Assembly (NCBI GenBank): GCA_052035735.1
Contig: JBPOHI010000115.1
Span: 1 to 64,000 of the forward strand
Direction of reading: 5' to 3'
From: JAGPDF01 sp052035735
Lineage (GTDB): Bacteria > Acidobacteriota > Thermoanaerobaculia > Multivoradales > JAGPDF01
Length of the DNA: 64,000 nucleotides
The position numbers were made by a program, and so were the translations under genes. Positions 1-9,047 of the stretch are shown here, piece after piece. The number at the start of each line of letters is the position of its first letter. Position 1 is the first letter of the stretch. The notes beneath the pieces were generated by a model. It did no database searches. It was not told where the DNA came from and saw only the letters and a program-made list of their open reading frames with translations.

Positions 1-948
1 CGAAACCGTCGAGGGAGCGATGCTGCCCATCGCGAACGGGTCGATCCAGCCACCGCCCAGGTCCGAGCTCGATGGCTGGCCGGGGCTGGGCGCGCCAGCG
101 TTGGGGAAGGCGGGCGGGATGCCGGCCGAGATCGGCGTGGTCTCGAAGTCGTAGCCGACCTCCCAGGCGTTCTTCGGTCCGCCGGCGCCGGCGGGGCGCA
201 CTGGCGCTTCGAGCGATGCGGGAGGATTCGGCGGATAGAAGAGCGTCGAGTTGGTGATGAGGTACGGGCGGTCCGGCCGCGTCAGCAGGAAGTCGCTCGC
301 CCGCAACCCCGGGTTGTCGGCGAGGATGCGGCGCGCGAGCCAGCCGGGCGTCCAGGTGAAGTAGCGCTGCGGCGTGTCGCCGAGGTCGAACGGTGCGAGC
401 ACCAGCTCGCCGATCGCCCGCGGCCAGAGCTCCGACACCGCGACCCCCCGATGATAGAGCTCGATCGCCTTGGCCAGCATCTCTTCGAGGCCGAGCCGCG
501 TGGCGGCCGAGCCGATGGCGTGCGGGTCGAGCTCACCGAGATCGTCCACCGGTCCGCCCTCGTCCCAGCGCAGCGCGGAGGGGTCGAGCTCGAGCGGGCC
601 CAGGAGCTCGGCGTCGGAGTAGATCCCCGGCGCCCAGTTGAAGAGCGTGCCGGCCCAGGTGCCGCCCGAGACCGTCGACAGCCAGCCGATCTGCGGCAAA
701 ACGCCCAAGGCTTCGAGGCCGCGCAGCTCCCCCATCGCCGCCGAGAGCGAGCGCGAGCCGCCGCCGGAGATGCAGACGCCGGCCCACGGTGGGCCGAAGC
801 GCGCCGCGTCGGCGGAGGCTTCCGCGCACTCGGGAAGACTCGCGGGAAGATCGGCAGCCGCCGCGCCCGCAGGCATGGCGAACAGCCGCGCATGCAGCTC
901 TGCGGGTGCGCCCGTATCCAGGTCCTGCGCCGGCGGAACTTCAGACAT
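1..948 (-). CDS. cPLA2/patatin-like phospholipase, C-terminus cut by window edge
   Basis: Reading from an ATG at 948 gives 316 uninterrupted codons that run off the left edge of the window, so the gene is partial. Near residue 60 there is a glycine-rich oxyanion-hole motif, ISGGGSRS. The nucleophile motif STVSGGTW places the candidate catalytic Ser at residue 94. This pair is typical of the cytosolic phospholipase A2 / lysophospholipase catalytic fold, which is related to patatin, and not of ordinary alpha/beta-hydrolase esterases. The expected partner Asp lies beyond the edge. There is no obvious signal peptide, so it is probably cytoplasmic. It is transcribed away from the sigma factor at 1085, with a 136-base divergent region between them. 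Family assignment is fairly sure from the two motifs. Substrate is unknown. Confidence 0.75.
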   Translation of the reverse strand, partial: MSEVPPAQDLDTGAPAELHARLFAMPAGAAAADLPASLPECAEASADAARFGPPWAGVCISGGGSRSLSAAMGELRGLEALGVLPQIGWLSTVSGGTWAGTLFNWAPGIYSDAELLGPLELDPSALRWDEGGPVDDLGELDPHAIGSAATRLGLEEMLAKAIELYHRGVAVSELWPRAIGELVLAPFDLGDTPQRYFTWTPGWLARRILADNPGLRASDFLLTRPDRPYLITNSTLFYPPNPPASLEAPVRPAGAGGPKNAWEVGYDFETTPISAGIPPAFPNAGAPSPGQPSSSDLGGGWIDPFAMGSIAPSTVS

Positions 949-1084
949 GAACTCTCCGTTCGCTCTCTGACCGGTATCAACGAACGGCAGAGCCAAACCG
1001 AACAGCTCGCGGAAGGAAATCGGAGGCGCGGCGCTGGCGTCACACTCGTGACATACACTCCGCGCGATTTTCTGGAGGTCTGCC

Positions 1085-1669
1085 ATGGGTGAGGGAGCGG
1101 GGATCGGCCCGGCTGCGGCCGGCCGCGAGGACGCGTCCAGCCGCTTCGCCGCGGTCGAACGGGTCATCGCGACGCTGCTGCCGTTCTTCCAGCGCTGGAC
1201 GCACGGGCGCCTGCCGGCCTACGCCCGGCGCCGGCTGGACACCGGCGATGTCGTGCAGGAGGCGATCGTCGGCGTGCTCCGGAACCTCGGGCAGCTCGAC
1301 ACCGCCGATCCGCAGGCGCTCGCCAGGTACCTCGCGATCGCCATTCGCAATCGCATCGCCGATGAGGTGCGCCGCGCGAGCCACGGCGAAGTGGCGAACC
1401 GGATCACCGACCCGGCCGACCCGCGCGCCTCGCCGCTCGAAGAGGCGATCGACTCCGAGAGCCACCGCCACTATCGCGTCGCGCTCCTCTCGCTCGGCGC
1501 CGACGATCAGGCGCTGCTCGTCGGGCGGGTCGAGATGGGTCTGTCGTTCGAGGAGCTGGCGCTGGTGACGAAGCGCGCCTCCCCGGATGCCGCGCGGGTC
1601 GCGACCCGGCGGGCCGCCCTGCGGCTGGCGCGGGCGATGGGGCGAAGCGACCGCGGCGCAACGGCCTGA
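1085..1669 (+). CDS. RNA polymerase sigma-70 family factor (ECF-type)
   Basis: The 194-residue protein has the two-domain layout of a small sigma factor. A region 2-like segment (about residues 20-105, with DTGDVVQEAI and an arginine-rich helix) is followed by a region 4-like helix-turn-helix (about residues 135-190, GLSFEELALVTKRAS). A good ribosome site, GGAGG at 1075-1079, precedes the ATG. The gene is followed by a long hybrid sensor kinase on the same strand and lies opposite the lipase gene. No anti-sigma factor gene is adjacent, so regulation may run through the kinase or be transcriptional. That link is inference. It could alternatively be a sigma-like regulator of the ECF subfamily common in acidobacteria and planctomycetes. 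Confidence 0.82.
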   Translation: MGEGAGIGPAAAGREDASSRFAAVERVIATLLPFFQRWTHGRLPAYARRRLDTGDVVQEAIVGVLRNLGQLDTADPQALARYLAIAIRNRIADEVRRASHGEVANRITDPADPRASPLEEAIDSESHRHYRVALLSLGADDQALLVGRVEMGLSFEELALVTKRASPDAARVATRRAALRLARAMGRSDRGATA

Positions 1670-1778
1670 GCTCCGCAGGCGGTGCAGATACCGCCCTCGT
1701 CCAAGGGCGGTGGTACCATCTTTTGGAACACGCATCGCCAGAGGACTACCCTTGGCTCAGCGCAGGGACGACAGCGGC

Positions 1779-4700
1779 ATGTTGCAGATCCGAGGCTCCG
1801 GCTGGTACTGGAGCTGGTTTCTGCTCATCGCAGCTTCGATGGTTCTCGCGCTCCTGCTCTGGATCCGCGCTGATCGCAACCGGCAACTCGCCGACTGGCG
1901 GGCGCGGCTCGAGTCGGTCGTGGACGACCGCAACCGGATGCTCGAGCTCTGGCTCGACGAGCGCGCCGGCGACGGCCAGCTCTGGGCAGTCTTCCCCACC
2001 GTGGTCGAGGTCGCCACCCGCCACGCCGGCGGGGATGCGCCTCCTGGCGACGCAGAGAGGGGTCATCTCTCGGGGATCCTGACCAGCTCTGCGGCCGCCA
2101 ACGGCTATACCGCCATCCATCTGCTCGGCCCGAGCGGAGACGCGCTGGTCGCGAGCGCCGGCGCCGAACCGGTGACCGAGGCCTGCCAGGTGCCTTTCCC
2201 GCAGGTGCTGGCCGCGGACCGCCAGTCGGTGGCCTTTCACCTCCACGGCGGGGAGCCGCGCATCGGCGTCGTCACGCCGGTCGACGACGGGGCAGGGCGG
2301 CCCATCGGCGCGATCTACGCCGTGCTGGATCCGCAGAAACTGCTCTATCCGCTGCTGCGTCACGAGCCCGTTCCGACGCGCTCTGGCGAGACCTTCCTGA
2401 TCCGCCGCACGGCCACCGGCACGCATCTCCTCTCCCCCCGGCGGAGCGCCGACGGCGAGCAGGTGTTGCAGCCCTTGCAGCCCGCGACCGCGAGGTTCGC
2501 CTCCGACCTGGCGCTCGCGCATGGGAGCTTCGGCCAGTTCCGCGATGAGCGCGGCGAGCGCGTTCTCGCGGCGACGCGCTCGGTCGCCAAGACCAGCTGG
2601 CTCCTGGTCACGAAGATCGACGAGAGCGAGGCGCTCACGGCTCATCGCAACCTGGCCACGATCGTCTCCCTCGCGATCGCCGCCGCGCTGGCGGTGGTCT
2701 TCATCGCCTTCGCGTACAACCGGAGCGCTGCGCTCTCCCGCGCCGAGGCGGCGGACCGGCGCGCCTTCGAGCGCCACCGCGCCGCCGAGGAGCGTGCCGC
2801 GCGACAGCTCGCGCACGAACGTGCCGGCGAGCTGCGGGTGCTCGAGACGATCGCCGCCGGCGCACCTCTGCGCACGGCGATGGCCGCGCTCGTGCGCTAT
2901 GTCGAAGAGCAGCAGCCGGGCCTCCTCGCCTCGGTGCTGCTGGTCGACAACGGCACCCTGCGCCACGCCGTCGCGCCCTCGCTCCCGGAGAGTTACTGCG
3001 CGGCGATCGACGGCATCGCGGTGGCGGAGGGCCGCGGCTCCTGCGGCACGGCCGCCTTCCGCGGCACTTCGGTGGTGGTCGCCGACATCGCCACCGACCC
3101 GCTCTGGGAGGGCCTCACCGACCTCGCGCGCGAGCACCGGCTCGCCGCCTGCTGGTCGCACCCGATCCGGCTCGCTGACGGGTCGATTTGCGGCACCTTC
3201 GCGCTCTATCGCCGCGAACCGGGAGGCCCGGATGCGCGCGAGATCGGCCTCGTCGAGCGCGCCACCCACATCGCCGCCATCGCCATCGACCGCAGCCGGG
3301 TGGCGTCCGACCTCGAGCGGAGCCTGGCGGAGCTGCGCGCGATCTTCGACAGCACGGCGGTCGGCATGACACTGGTCGACCCGGCGGGCTTCGTGGTCAA
3401 GGCGAATCCGGCTCTGCAGGAGTTCCTCGGCTTCCCGGGCGAGGAGATCCGCGGGCGTCACTTCAGCGAGTTCTTTCACCCTGACGACCGTGCGGCGGGG
3501 TTTCCCCTCTACTCACAGCTGCTCAGCGGAGCGCTCGAGTCGTACCAGACGGAGAAACGCTTCCTGCGCAAAGATGGCAGGGTGGTCTGGGGGAGGGTGA
3601 CCGCGTCCTTGGTCAAAGGCGGCGAGCCTTCGGCGGGGTTCGCCATCGGCCTGGTCGAGGACTTTACCGACCGCCGGCAGCTCCAGACGGAGATGCAACA
3701 GGCGGGCAAGATGGAAGCCGTCGGGCGCCTGGCGGGCGGCATCGCGCACGACTTCAACAACATCCTCAACGTCATCCTGGGCTGCGGCGAGCTCGCCCTG
3801 ACCGAGCTGCAGCACGCTCCCGAGACGCGCCGCCTGGTCGAGGAGATTCTCACCAGCGCCGACCGCGCGGCGCTGCTGACCCGGCAACTCCTCGCCTTCA
3901 GCCGCAAGCAGAATCTCGAGACCCGCGTGCTCGACCCGGGCGGGGTCGTGCAGGAGATGGCGCAACTCCTGCGCCGGGTGTTGGGCGAGGACATCGAGAT
4001 CATGGTCTCCAATCAGCCGGGGTCCGCGCGCATCCGCGCCGACCGCGGCCAGCTCGAGCAGGTGCTGATGAACCTCACGGTCAACTCGCGCGACGCGATG
4101 CCTTCGGGCGGGCGACTGACGATCGAGACCGCCCCGGTGGTGCTCGACGAGGCCTTCGTCGCCCTGCACCCGGGGTCGCGGCCCGGCCCGCACGTCCGCC
4201 TGTCGGTCGCCGACACCGGCCGCGGCATGCCGCCGGAGGTCCTGGCGCGCGTCTTCGAACCGTTCTTTACCACCAAGGAAGCGAGCAAGGGGACCGGCCT
4301 CGGCCTCGCGACGGTCTACGGCATCGTCAAGCAGAGCAGCGGCTACATCACCGTCGAGAGCGCGCCGGACCGCGGCACGCGCTTCGACATCTACCTGCCG
4401 CAGGTCGACGAGCCGGTGGCGGCGGCCCCGGCAGCGGCGCCGCCGCTGGTGCGCGGCCACGAGTCGATCCTGGTGGTCGAAGACGAGCCCAGCCTGCGCA
4501 AGCTCCTGCAGACCATGCTCGCGACGATGGGTTACGACGTGCGCGTGGCCCCCAGCGCTCCGGCCGCCGTCGAAATGTGCGCGGCCGACGCGGCGAGCCT
4601 GCCCGTCGACCTGCTGCTCACCGACATCGTCATGCCGGAGATGAACGGCCGCGAGGTGGCGCGGCGGGTCCGCGAGCTCAGGCCGGAGATCAAGGTGCTC

Positions 4701-4826
4701 TACATGTCGGGCTATACCGGCGACGTCCTGCTGCAGCACGGCGAGCTCGAGGACGACGCCTCGATGATCGCCAAGCCGTTCTCGCGCGACGCGCTGGCGT
4801 CGAAGGTGCGCGAGGCGCTCGGCTGA
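1779..4826 (+). CDS. Membrane hybrid histidine kinase with GAF, PAS and receiver domains
   Basis: The ATG at 1779 gives 1015 residues and puts a transmembrane helix at residues 8-28. A long periplasmic sensor segment (about 30-290, dCache-like in size) and a second helix (about 294-313) follow. Then come a GAF domain (about 355-505), a PAS domain (about 511-637), a HisKA domain with phospho-acceptor His657 in GGIAHDFNN, a HATPase with GRGMPPEV and GTGLGLATVYG, and a C-terminal receiver with phospho-acceptor Asp949 (LLLTDIVMP). HisKA and HATPase belong to the NtrB-like class that ends in an attached receiver. The frame is open upstream to 1587, but that part lies inside the sigma-factor gene and lacks kinase-like sequence. 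No separate output regulator is adjacent, so the phosphoryl group probably passes to a distant regulator. Signal unknown. Confidence 0.9.
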   Translation: MLQIRGSGWYWSWFLLIAASMVLALLLWIRADRNRQLADWRARLESVVDDRNRMLELWLDERAGDGQLWAVFPTVVEVATRHAGGDAPPGDAERGHLSGILTSSAAANGYTAIHLLGPSGDALVASAGAEPVTEACQVPFPQVLAADRQSVAFHLHGGEPRIGVVTPVDDGAGRPIGAIYAVLDPQKLLYPLLRHEPVPTRSGETFLIRRTATGTHLLSPRRSADGEQVLQPLQPATARFASDLALAHGSFGQFRDERGERVLAATRSVAKTSWLLVTKIDESEALTAHRNLATIVSLAIAAALAVVFIAFAYNRSAALSRAEAADRRAFERHRAAEERAARQLAHERAGELRVLETIAAGAPLRTAMAALVRYVEEQQPGLLASVLLVDNGTLRHAVAPSLPESYCAAIDGIAVAEGRGSCGTAAFRGTSVVVADIATDPLWEGLTDLAREHRLAACWSHPIRLADGSICGTFALYRREPGGPDAREIGLVERATHIAAIAIDRSRVASDLERSLAELRAIFDSTAVGMTLVDPAGFVVKANPALQEFLGFPGEEIRGRHFSEFFHPDDRAAGFPLYSQLLSGALESYQTEKRFLRKDGRVVWGRVTASLVKGGEPSAGFAIGLVEDFTDRRQLQTEMQQAGKMEAVGRLAGGIAHDFNNILNVILGCGELALTELQHAPETRRLVEEILTSADRAALLTRQLLAFSRKQNLETRVLDPGGVVQEMAQLLRRVLGEDIEIMVSNQPGSARIRADRGQLEQVLMNLTVNSRDAMPSGGRLTIETAPVVLDEAFVALHPGSRPGPHVRLSVADTGRGMPPEVLARVFEPFFTTKEASKGTGLGLATVYGIVKQSSGYITVESAPDRGTRFDIYLPQVDEPVAAAPAAAPPLVRGHESILVVEDEPSLRKLLQTMLATMGYDVRVAPSAPAAVEMCAADAASLPVDLLLTDIVMPEMNGREVARRVRELRPEIKVLYMSGYTGDVLLQHGELEDDASMIAKPFSRDALASKVREALG

Positions 4827-4836
4827 CCGGCGCGCT

Positions 4837-7800
4837 TCACCCCAGGAGCAACTCGAAGTCGTCGCGCGTGAGCGTCGCCAGCGGCCGCTCGTCGCCGCCC
4901 AACAGCGCGTCAGCGAGCTCGCGCTTCTCGGCCTGGAGCTCGAGGATCTTCTGCTCGACGGTGTCCTGGGCGATCAGCCGGTAAGCGAAGACCGGCCGGC
5001 GCTGGCCGATGCGATGCGCCCGATCGATGGCCTGCGCCTCGACCGCCGGATTCCACCACGGGTCGAGAAGGAAGACGTACTCCGCCGCGGTCAGGTTGAG
5101 TCCGAGGCCGCCGGCCTTGAGGCTGATCAGGAACAGCGGACAACCCGGGTCGCTCTGGAAGCGCTCGACCCGCGCCTGCCGGTCGACGGTCGAGCCGTCG
5201 AGATACTCGTAGGTCCAGCCCCTCGCCTCGATGCGCTGGCGGAGGAGCGTCAACAGACTGGTGAACTGCGAGAAGACCAGCGCCTTGCTGCCCTCTTCGA
5301 CGATCTCCTCGAGGCGCGGCAGGAGCGATTCGAACTTGGCGCTCTCGTCGCGCGCGCGCAGCGGATCGAGGAGGCCCGGATGACAGGCCGCCTGTCGCAG
5401 CCTGAGCAGCGCTTCGAGGACCTGGATCTTGCTCTTCGCCCAGCCCTGACGCGCGACCCGCGCGGCGAGGCTCTGCCGGTAGTGATCGCGCAGCTCGTCG
5501 TAGAGCCGGCGCTGCGTCCCGTCGAGCTCGCACAGCACGGTCTGTTCGGTCTTCGCCGGCAGCTCCGGCGCGACCTCCTGCTTGGTGCGACGCAGCAGGA
5601 ACGGCCGCAGCGCCTGCGCCAGCCGCTCGCGGGTCTCGGGCGGCATCCTCCGCGCCGCGCCGTTCACGGCGCGGAAGTTCGAGAGCCGGCCGAGGAGGCC
5701 AGGGTTCAGGAACTCGAAGAGGCTCCACAGCTCGCCCAGGTGATTCTCGACCGGCGTGCCGGTCGCCACCAGGCGATGGCGCGCCCGTATCCGGCGCACG
5801 GCGCGCGCCGAGGCGGTGTTCGAGTTCTTGATCGCCTGGGCCTCGTCGAGGATGCAGTAGTCGAACTCGGTCGAAGCCAACTGCTCGATATCGCGCTTGA
5901 GCGTGCCGTAGGTGGTGAGGACGAGGTCGAACCCGGCGAGGGTCGAAGGGTCGGCGCGGCGCTCGGCGCCGTGCAGCTCGAGGATCGCGAGCCGCGGCGC
6001 GAAGCGCGCCGCCTCCTCGCGCCAGTTGTAGAGCAGCGAACGCGGCACGACGACGAGTGAGGGCCGCCTGCCGGGCGAGCTGCGGCCGCGCCGCGCGCGC
6101 CGCCCGGCGAGCAGAGCAAGGATCTGGACGGTCTTGCCGAGGCCCATGTCGTCGGCGAGGCAGCCGCCGAAGCCGAAGTGCTCGAGAAAGAGCAGCCAGC
6201 CGAGCCCCTCGCGCTGGTAGCCGCGGAGCGCGCCACGGAAACCCCGCGGCGCATCGACCGGGCGGATACCGGAAAAGGCGGCGAGCTCGCGCCGCCAGCG
6301 CTCGAACGGCGGATCGGCGACGACTTCGGCGAGCGCGTCGCCTTCGAGCCAGGCGTCGACGAACATCGCCTGCGGCCGCGACAGGCGCACGCGGTCGCCC
6401 GCGACCTCGCCGACGTCGCCCATCAGGGCGTTGTTCGCCAACCAGGCCTCGGGGAGGAGACCGTAGCTGCCGTCGCCGAGCTCGACCATCCCCTTGCCGG
6501 CGCGCATCGCCTGCAGCAGCTTCGGCAGGGCAACCTTCTCGTCGCCGAACTCGATGCCGCCCGCGAGGTCGAACCAGTCGAGGCCGCTCGACAGGCTGAA
6601 GGAGGCCTTGCCGGGCAGGCGGAAGGCGCGGCTCTCGGCCTCGACCTCCCAGCCCTCGGCGAGGAGCTGGCGCACCAGCTCGGGCACCGCGGACGGAGCG
6701 AGCTCCAGGCGGTTCTCGCCCGTCGCCCGGTAGGACGGAATCGACCGCGCGCCGAGCTCGAAGAGGCGCACGGCGGCGGCGGCTTCGGCGGCCTCGTCGC
6801 GGCGCATCCGCCGCCTGCCGGGAAGGTCGAGGATCCAGGGGCGCGCGTCCCGCGGGTCGAGCCGCAATCCGTCGTAGGCGAACGACAGCTCGAGCCGGAC
6901 CGCCCTGCGCTGCCCCCAGGGCTGGCGTTCCTCCGGCGCCGAGATCGAGAGGCGCGCCCGCGCCGCGCCCGTCCCTTCGGCGAGCGCCCACTCCCGAGCG
7001 AGCTCGAGCGCAGGCAGGCGCGGCAGGCGATGCATCGCCTCGAGCCAGGCGCCGACCTCGTTCGCCGGCACCTCGATCGCACCGCCGGGGGCGGCGAGCT
7101 CGAGCCACTCCGGCGTCCCGCCGTCGTCGAACGGCGAGGCCCAGTCGGCGCCGATGAGGAGGCCGCCCGGCAGAATCCAGAGCAGGCGATCCGCCGCTTC
7201 GACCCGGCGCGTTCCCTGCCAGATCTCCGAGGTCAGCAGGTAGGTGGAGGGTGCTTCGGCTTCGCCGCTCGGCGCCGCGTCGAGGCGCAGGCGCAACCTC
7301 CACGGTTCGGGCCGCCAGGCGATCGGCGGCCCGAGCTCCTTGCTGCCTTCCGCGCCGACCGTCTCGCCGCGCAACCGGCCGGTGGCACAGAGCGCCGGCA
7401 GCAGCGCCGCGACCTGAAACGGCTCGAGCTCGAACGAGTGCGGCAGCAGATCGCGCCGCCAGGAGTCGAAGGCGCCGCCGTAGGCGTCGGCGATCTGGAT
7501 GCCGGCGAGAAGGCCCAGGATCTCGCGGTCGGCGCTCTCCGGCAGCGCCGGAACCGCCTGGCGTTCGAGGCGCAACTGGGTGCGTTTTCCCCAGCCGCCG
7601 TCCTTGCCGGGCGAGCGCACTTCACAGGACAGACGCAGGCGCCGCTCGTCGTGGCCCGGCGGCGTGCGCAGTACGTAGAGCAGCTCGCGCGCCGCGGCGG
7701 TCGGCCTCTCCGCCGAGGGCGCAGGGTGAAGTCCAGCGGACCGGGCGATGCGCGCGATCTCCGCTTGCCAGCTTCTCGCCCGAGGATCGGGCGACGGAAC

Positions 7801-8211
7801 GAAGGCGGGCCTCGGCGGCGGCGCGGGCGCGGCCGGGCGCTCCGGCTCGACCGGCGGCTCCGTCACCGCGGCGAGCTCGCCGGACTCGAGGCCGGAGCTC
7901 GCCACCCACAGCCCGGTTCGCATCGGCCACTCGTCGAGCCCGTGTCGCGACGCCACCGTGGCGAGCACCGCCCACAGGTGCTTGCAGCAGGTGAACTCGC
8001 GGGCGTAGAAGGGGCAGGTGCAAGAGTAGTAGGCGAGGCCCGCGACCTGGCGCACCCTGACTCTGTAGAACGCGGTCCCGCGCACCTCGGCGACGATCGA
8101 CTCGCCGTCGGCCTGGAGGAGGCGCACCGCCTTGCGGAAGAAGTAGCTCTCGCCACGCGAGCGGATCTCCGGCGACGCGAGTCGATCGAGCGATCGGGGA
8201 ACACTGGCCAT
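4837..8211 (-). CDS. SWIM zinc-finger SNF2-family helicase
   Basis: A protein of 1124 residues. Near the N-terminus (about residues 60-80) is a SWIM zinc finger with the spacing CTC...CCKH. A long variable region follows, then a complete SNF2 ATPase: Walker A DDMGLGKT near residue 690, Walker B-type ILDEAQ, TGTPVEN (motif III), and the C-terminal RecA lobe with SQFTSLL and AHRIGQ (motif VI). All motifs look intact, so it should be an active dsDNA translocase acting on protein-DNA complexes. Bacterial members are widespread, but their role is poorly defined. The frame stays open to 8529, but that extension overlaps the next gene, and MASVPRS at 8211 is the natural start. It is the last gene of the minus-strand run from 14434 and converges on the hybrid kinase. 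Confidence 0.9.
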   Translation of the reverse strand: MASVPRSLDRLASPEIRSRGESYFFRKAVRLLQADGESIVAEVRGTAFYRVRVRQVAGLAYYSCTCPFYAREFTCCKHLWAVLATVASRHGLDEWPMRTGLWVASSGLESGELAAVTEPPVEPERPAAPAPPPRPAFVPSPDPRARSWQAEIARIARSAGLHPAPSAERPTAAARELLYVLRTPPGHDERRLRLSCEVRSPGKDGGWGKRTQLRLERQAVPALPESADREILGLLAGIQIADAYGGAFDSWRRDLLPHSFELEPFQVAALLPALCATGRLRGETVGAEGSKELGPPIAWRPEPWRLRLRLDAAPSGEAEAPSTYLLTSEIWQGTRRVEAADRLLWILPGGLLIGADWASPFDDGGTPEWLELAAPGGAIEVPANEVGAWLEAMHRLPRLPALELAREWALAEGTGAARARLSISAPEERQPWGQRRAVRLELSFAYDGLRLDPRDARPWILDLPGRRRMRRDEAAEAAAAVRLFELGARSIPSYRATGENRLELAPSAVPELVRQLLAEGWEVEAESRAFRLPGKASFSLSSGLDWFDLAGGIEFGDEKVALPKLLQAMRAGKGMVELGDGSYGLLPEAWLANNALMGDVGEVAGDRVRLSRPQAMFVDAWLEGDALAEVVADPPFERWRRELAAFSGIRPVDAPRGFRGALRGYQREGLGWLLFLEHFGFGGCLADDMGLGKTVQILALLAGRRARRGRSSPGRRPSLVVVPRSLLYNWREEAARFAPRLAILELHGAERRADPSTLAGFDLVLTTYGTLKRDIEQLASTEFDYCILDEAQAIKNSNTASARAVRRIRARHRLVATGTPVENHLGELWSLFEFLNPGLLGRLSNFRAVNGAARRMPPETRERLAQALRPFLLRRTKQEVAPELPAKTEQTVLCELDGTQRRLYDELRDHYRQSLAARVARQGWAKSKIQVLEALLRLRQAACHPGLLDPLRARDESAKFESLLPRLEEIVEEGSKALVFSQFTSLLTLLRQRIEARGWTYEYLDGSTVDRQARVERFQSDPGCPLFLISLKAGGLGLNLTAAEYVFLLDPWWNPAVEAQAIDRAHRIGQRRPVFAYRLIAQDTVEQKILELQAEKRELADALLGGDERPLATLTRDDFELLLG

Positions 8212-8264
8212 GCGCGACGTCAGGGGGAGGCGTTGGCCTGCGCGGAGCGCGAGACCGCTACCCG

Positions 8265-9044
8265 CTAGAGCTCGTAGACCCGCCCCTGCTCGAGGAAGCC
8301 GATGTCGGGGTTGCCGAGGGCGGCGATCTCCCGCTGGATCGGCTCGATGCAGGGCGGCTTCAGGTGGTGCAGGAGGACGGGGACGCGGCGCTCGAGCTTC
8401 TTCAACTCCGCCGCCACCGTCGCCGGTGTCAGGTGACCGGAGACGTCGGCGATCCCCTGCATCGAGTTGTCGAAGCTGCAGTCGATCCAGATGCCTTTGA
8501 GGTTCGCGGTGCGGTTGGCGATCTCCCACAGGCGCTGCGTCGGGCCGGTGTCGCTCGACCAGAGGAAGCTCGCGCCGCCACTCTCGATCAGGAAGCCGTA
8601 GGTCGGTACGACGTGGTTCACCGGAATCGGCGTGAACTGCACTCCGCCGGAGCCGTTCTCCTCGCCGATGACGATCGGCACTTCGTCCGCGAGCTCGTGA
8701 AAGCGGATCACCGGCAGCAGGTGATTGGGCAGACGGGTGAAGTCGGGCCAGGTGTCGTTGTTGAACAGATGCCGGCGCAGCGCGTAGATCGTCGCCGGCG
8801 AGGCGTAGATGTCCACCGCCTCGCGGAGCTTGCCGAAGACGTTCTCGATGAAGAACGGCAGCGACGAAGTGTGATCCATGTGCGAGTGCGTGAGCACGAT
8901 CGAGTGCACCTGCCGCTGCCGGGCGATCGGCAGACTCTGCGACAGCGAGCCCGCGTCGAGCGCGATCGCGTCGTTCAGCAGGAGACAGGTCATGCGGCAG
9001 TCGATGCTCTCGCCGCCGTACCCGCCCAGGATCTCGACTTTCAT
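8265..9044 (-). CDS. Class II cyclic-nucleotide phosphodiesterase, metallo-beta-lactamase fold
   Basis: The 259-residue protein carries the metal-binding motif THSHMDH at about residues 51-58. Downstream are further ligands (SSDTG, GHLT, LLHHLKPP) that fit the metallo-beta-lactamase fold of class II 3',5'-cyclic-nucleotide phosphodiesterases. The N-terminus (MKVEILGGYGG, CRMTCLLLN, ALDAGSL) also matches this family. It would hydrolyse cAMP or cGMP in the cytoplasm. It sits 3 bases after the HD-GYP gene, so two second-messenger-degrading enzymes appear to be co-transcribed. The SNF2 gene follows after 53 bases. An alternative is another MBL-fold hydrolase such as RNase Z-like enzymes, but the length and N-terminal motif favour the phosphodiesterase. 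No cyclase gene is visible in the window. Confidence 0.82.
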   Translation of the reverse strand: MKVEILGGYGGESIDCRMTCLLLNDAIALDAGSLSQSLPIARQRQVHSIVLTHSHMDHTSSLPFFIENVFGKLREAVDIYASPATIYALRRHLFNNDTWPDFTRLPNHLLPVIRFHELADEVPIVIGEENGSGGVQFTPIPVNHVVPTYGFLIESGGASFLWSSDTGPTQRLWEIANRTANLKGIWIDCSFDNSMQGIADVSGHLTPATVAAELKKLERRVPVLLHHLKPPCIEPIQREIAALGNPDIGFLEQGRVYEL

Positions 9045-9047
9045 TGC

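Noticed and set aside
282..1058. 258-residue minus-strand frame over the lipase region
   Set aside because: It has Arg/Ser/Pro-rich sequence with no motif. The frame starting at 948 carries the lipase motifs.
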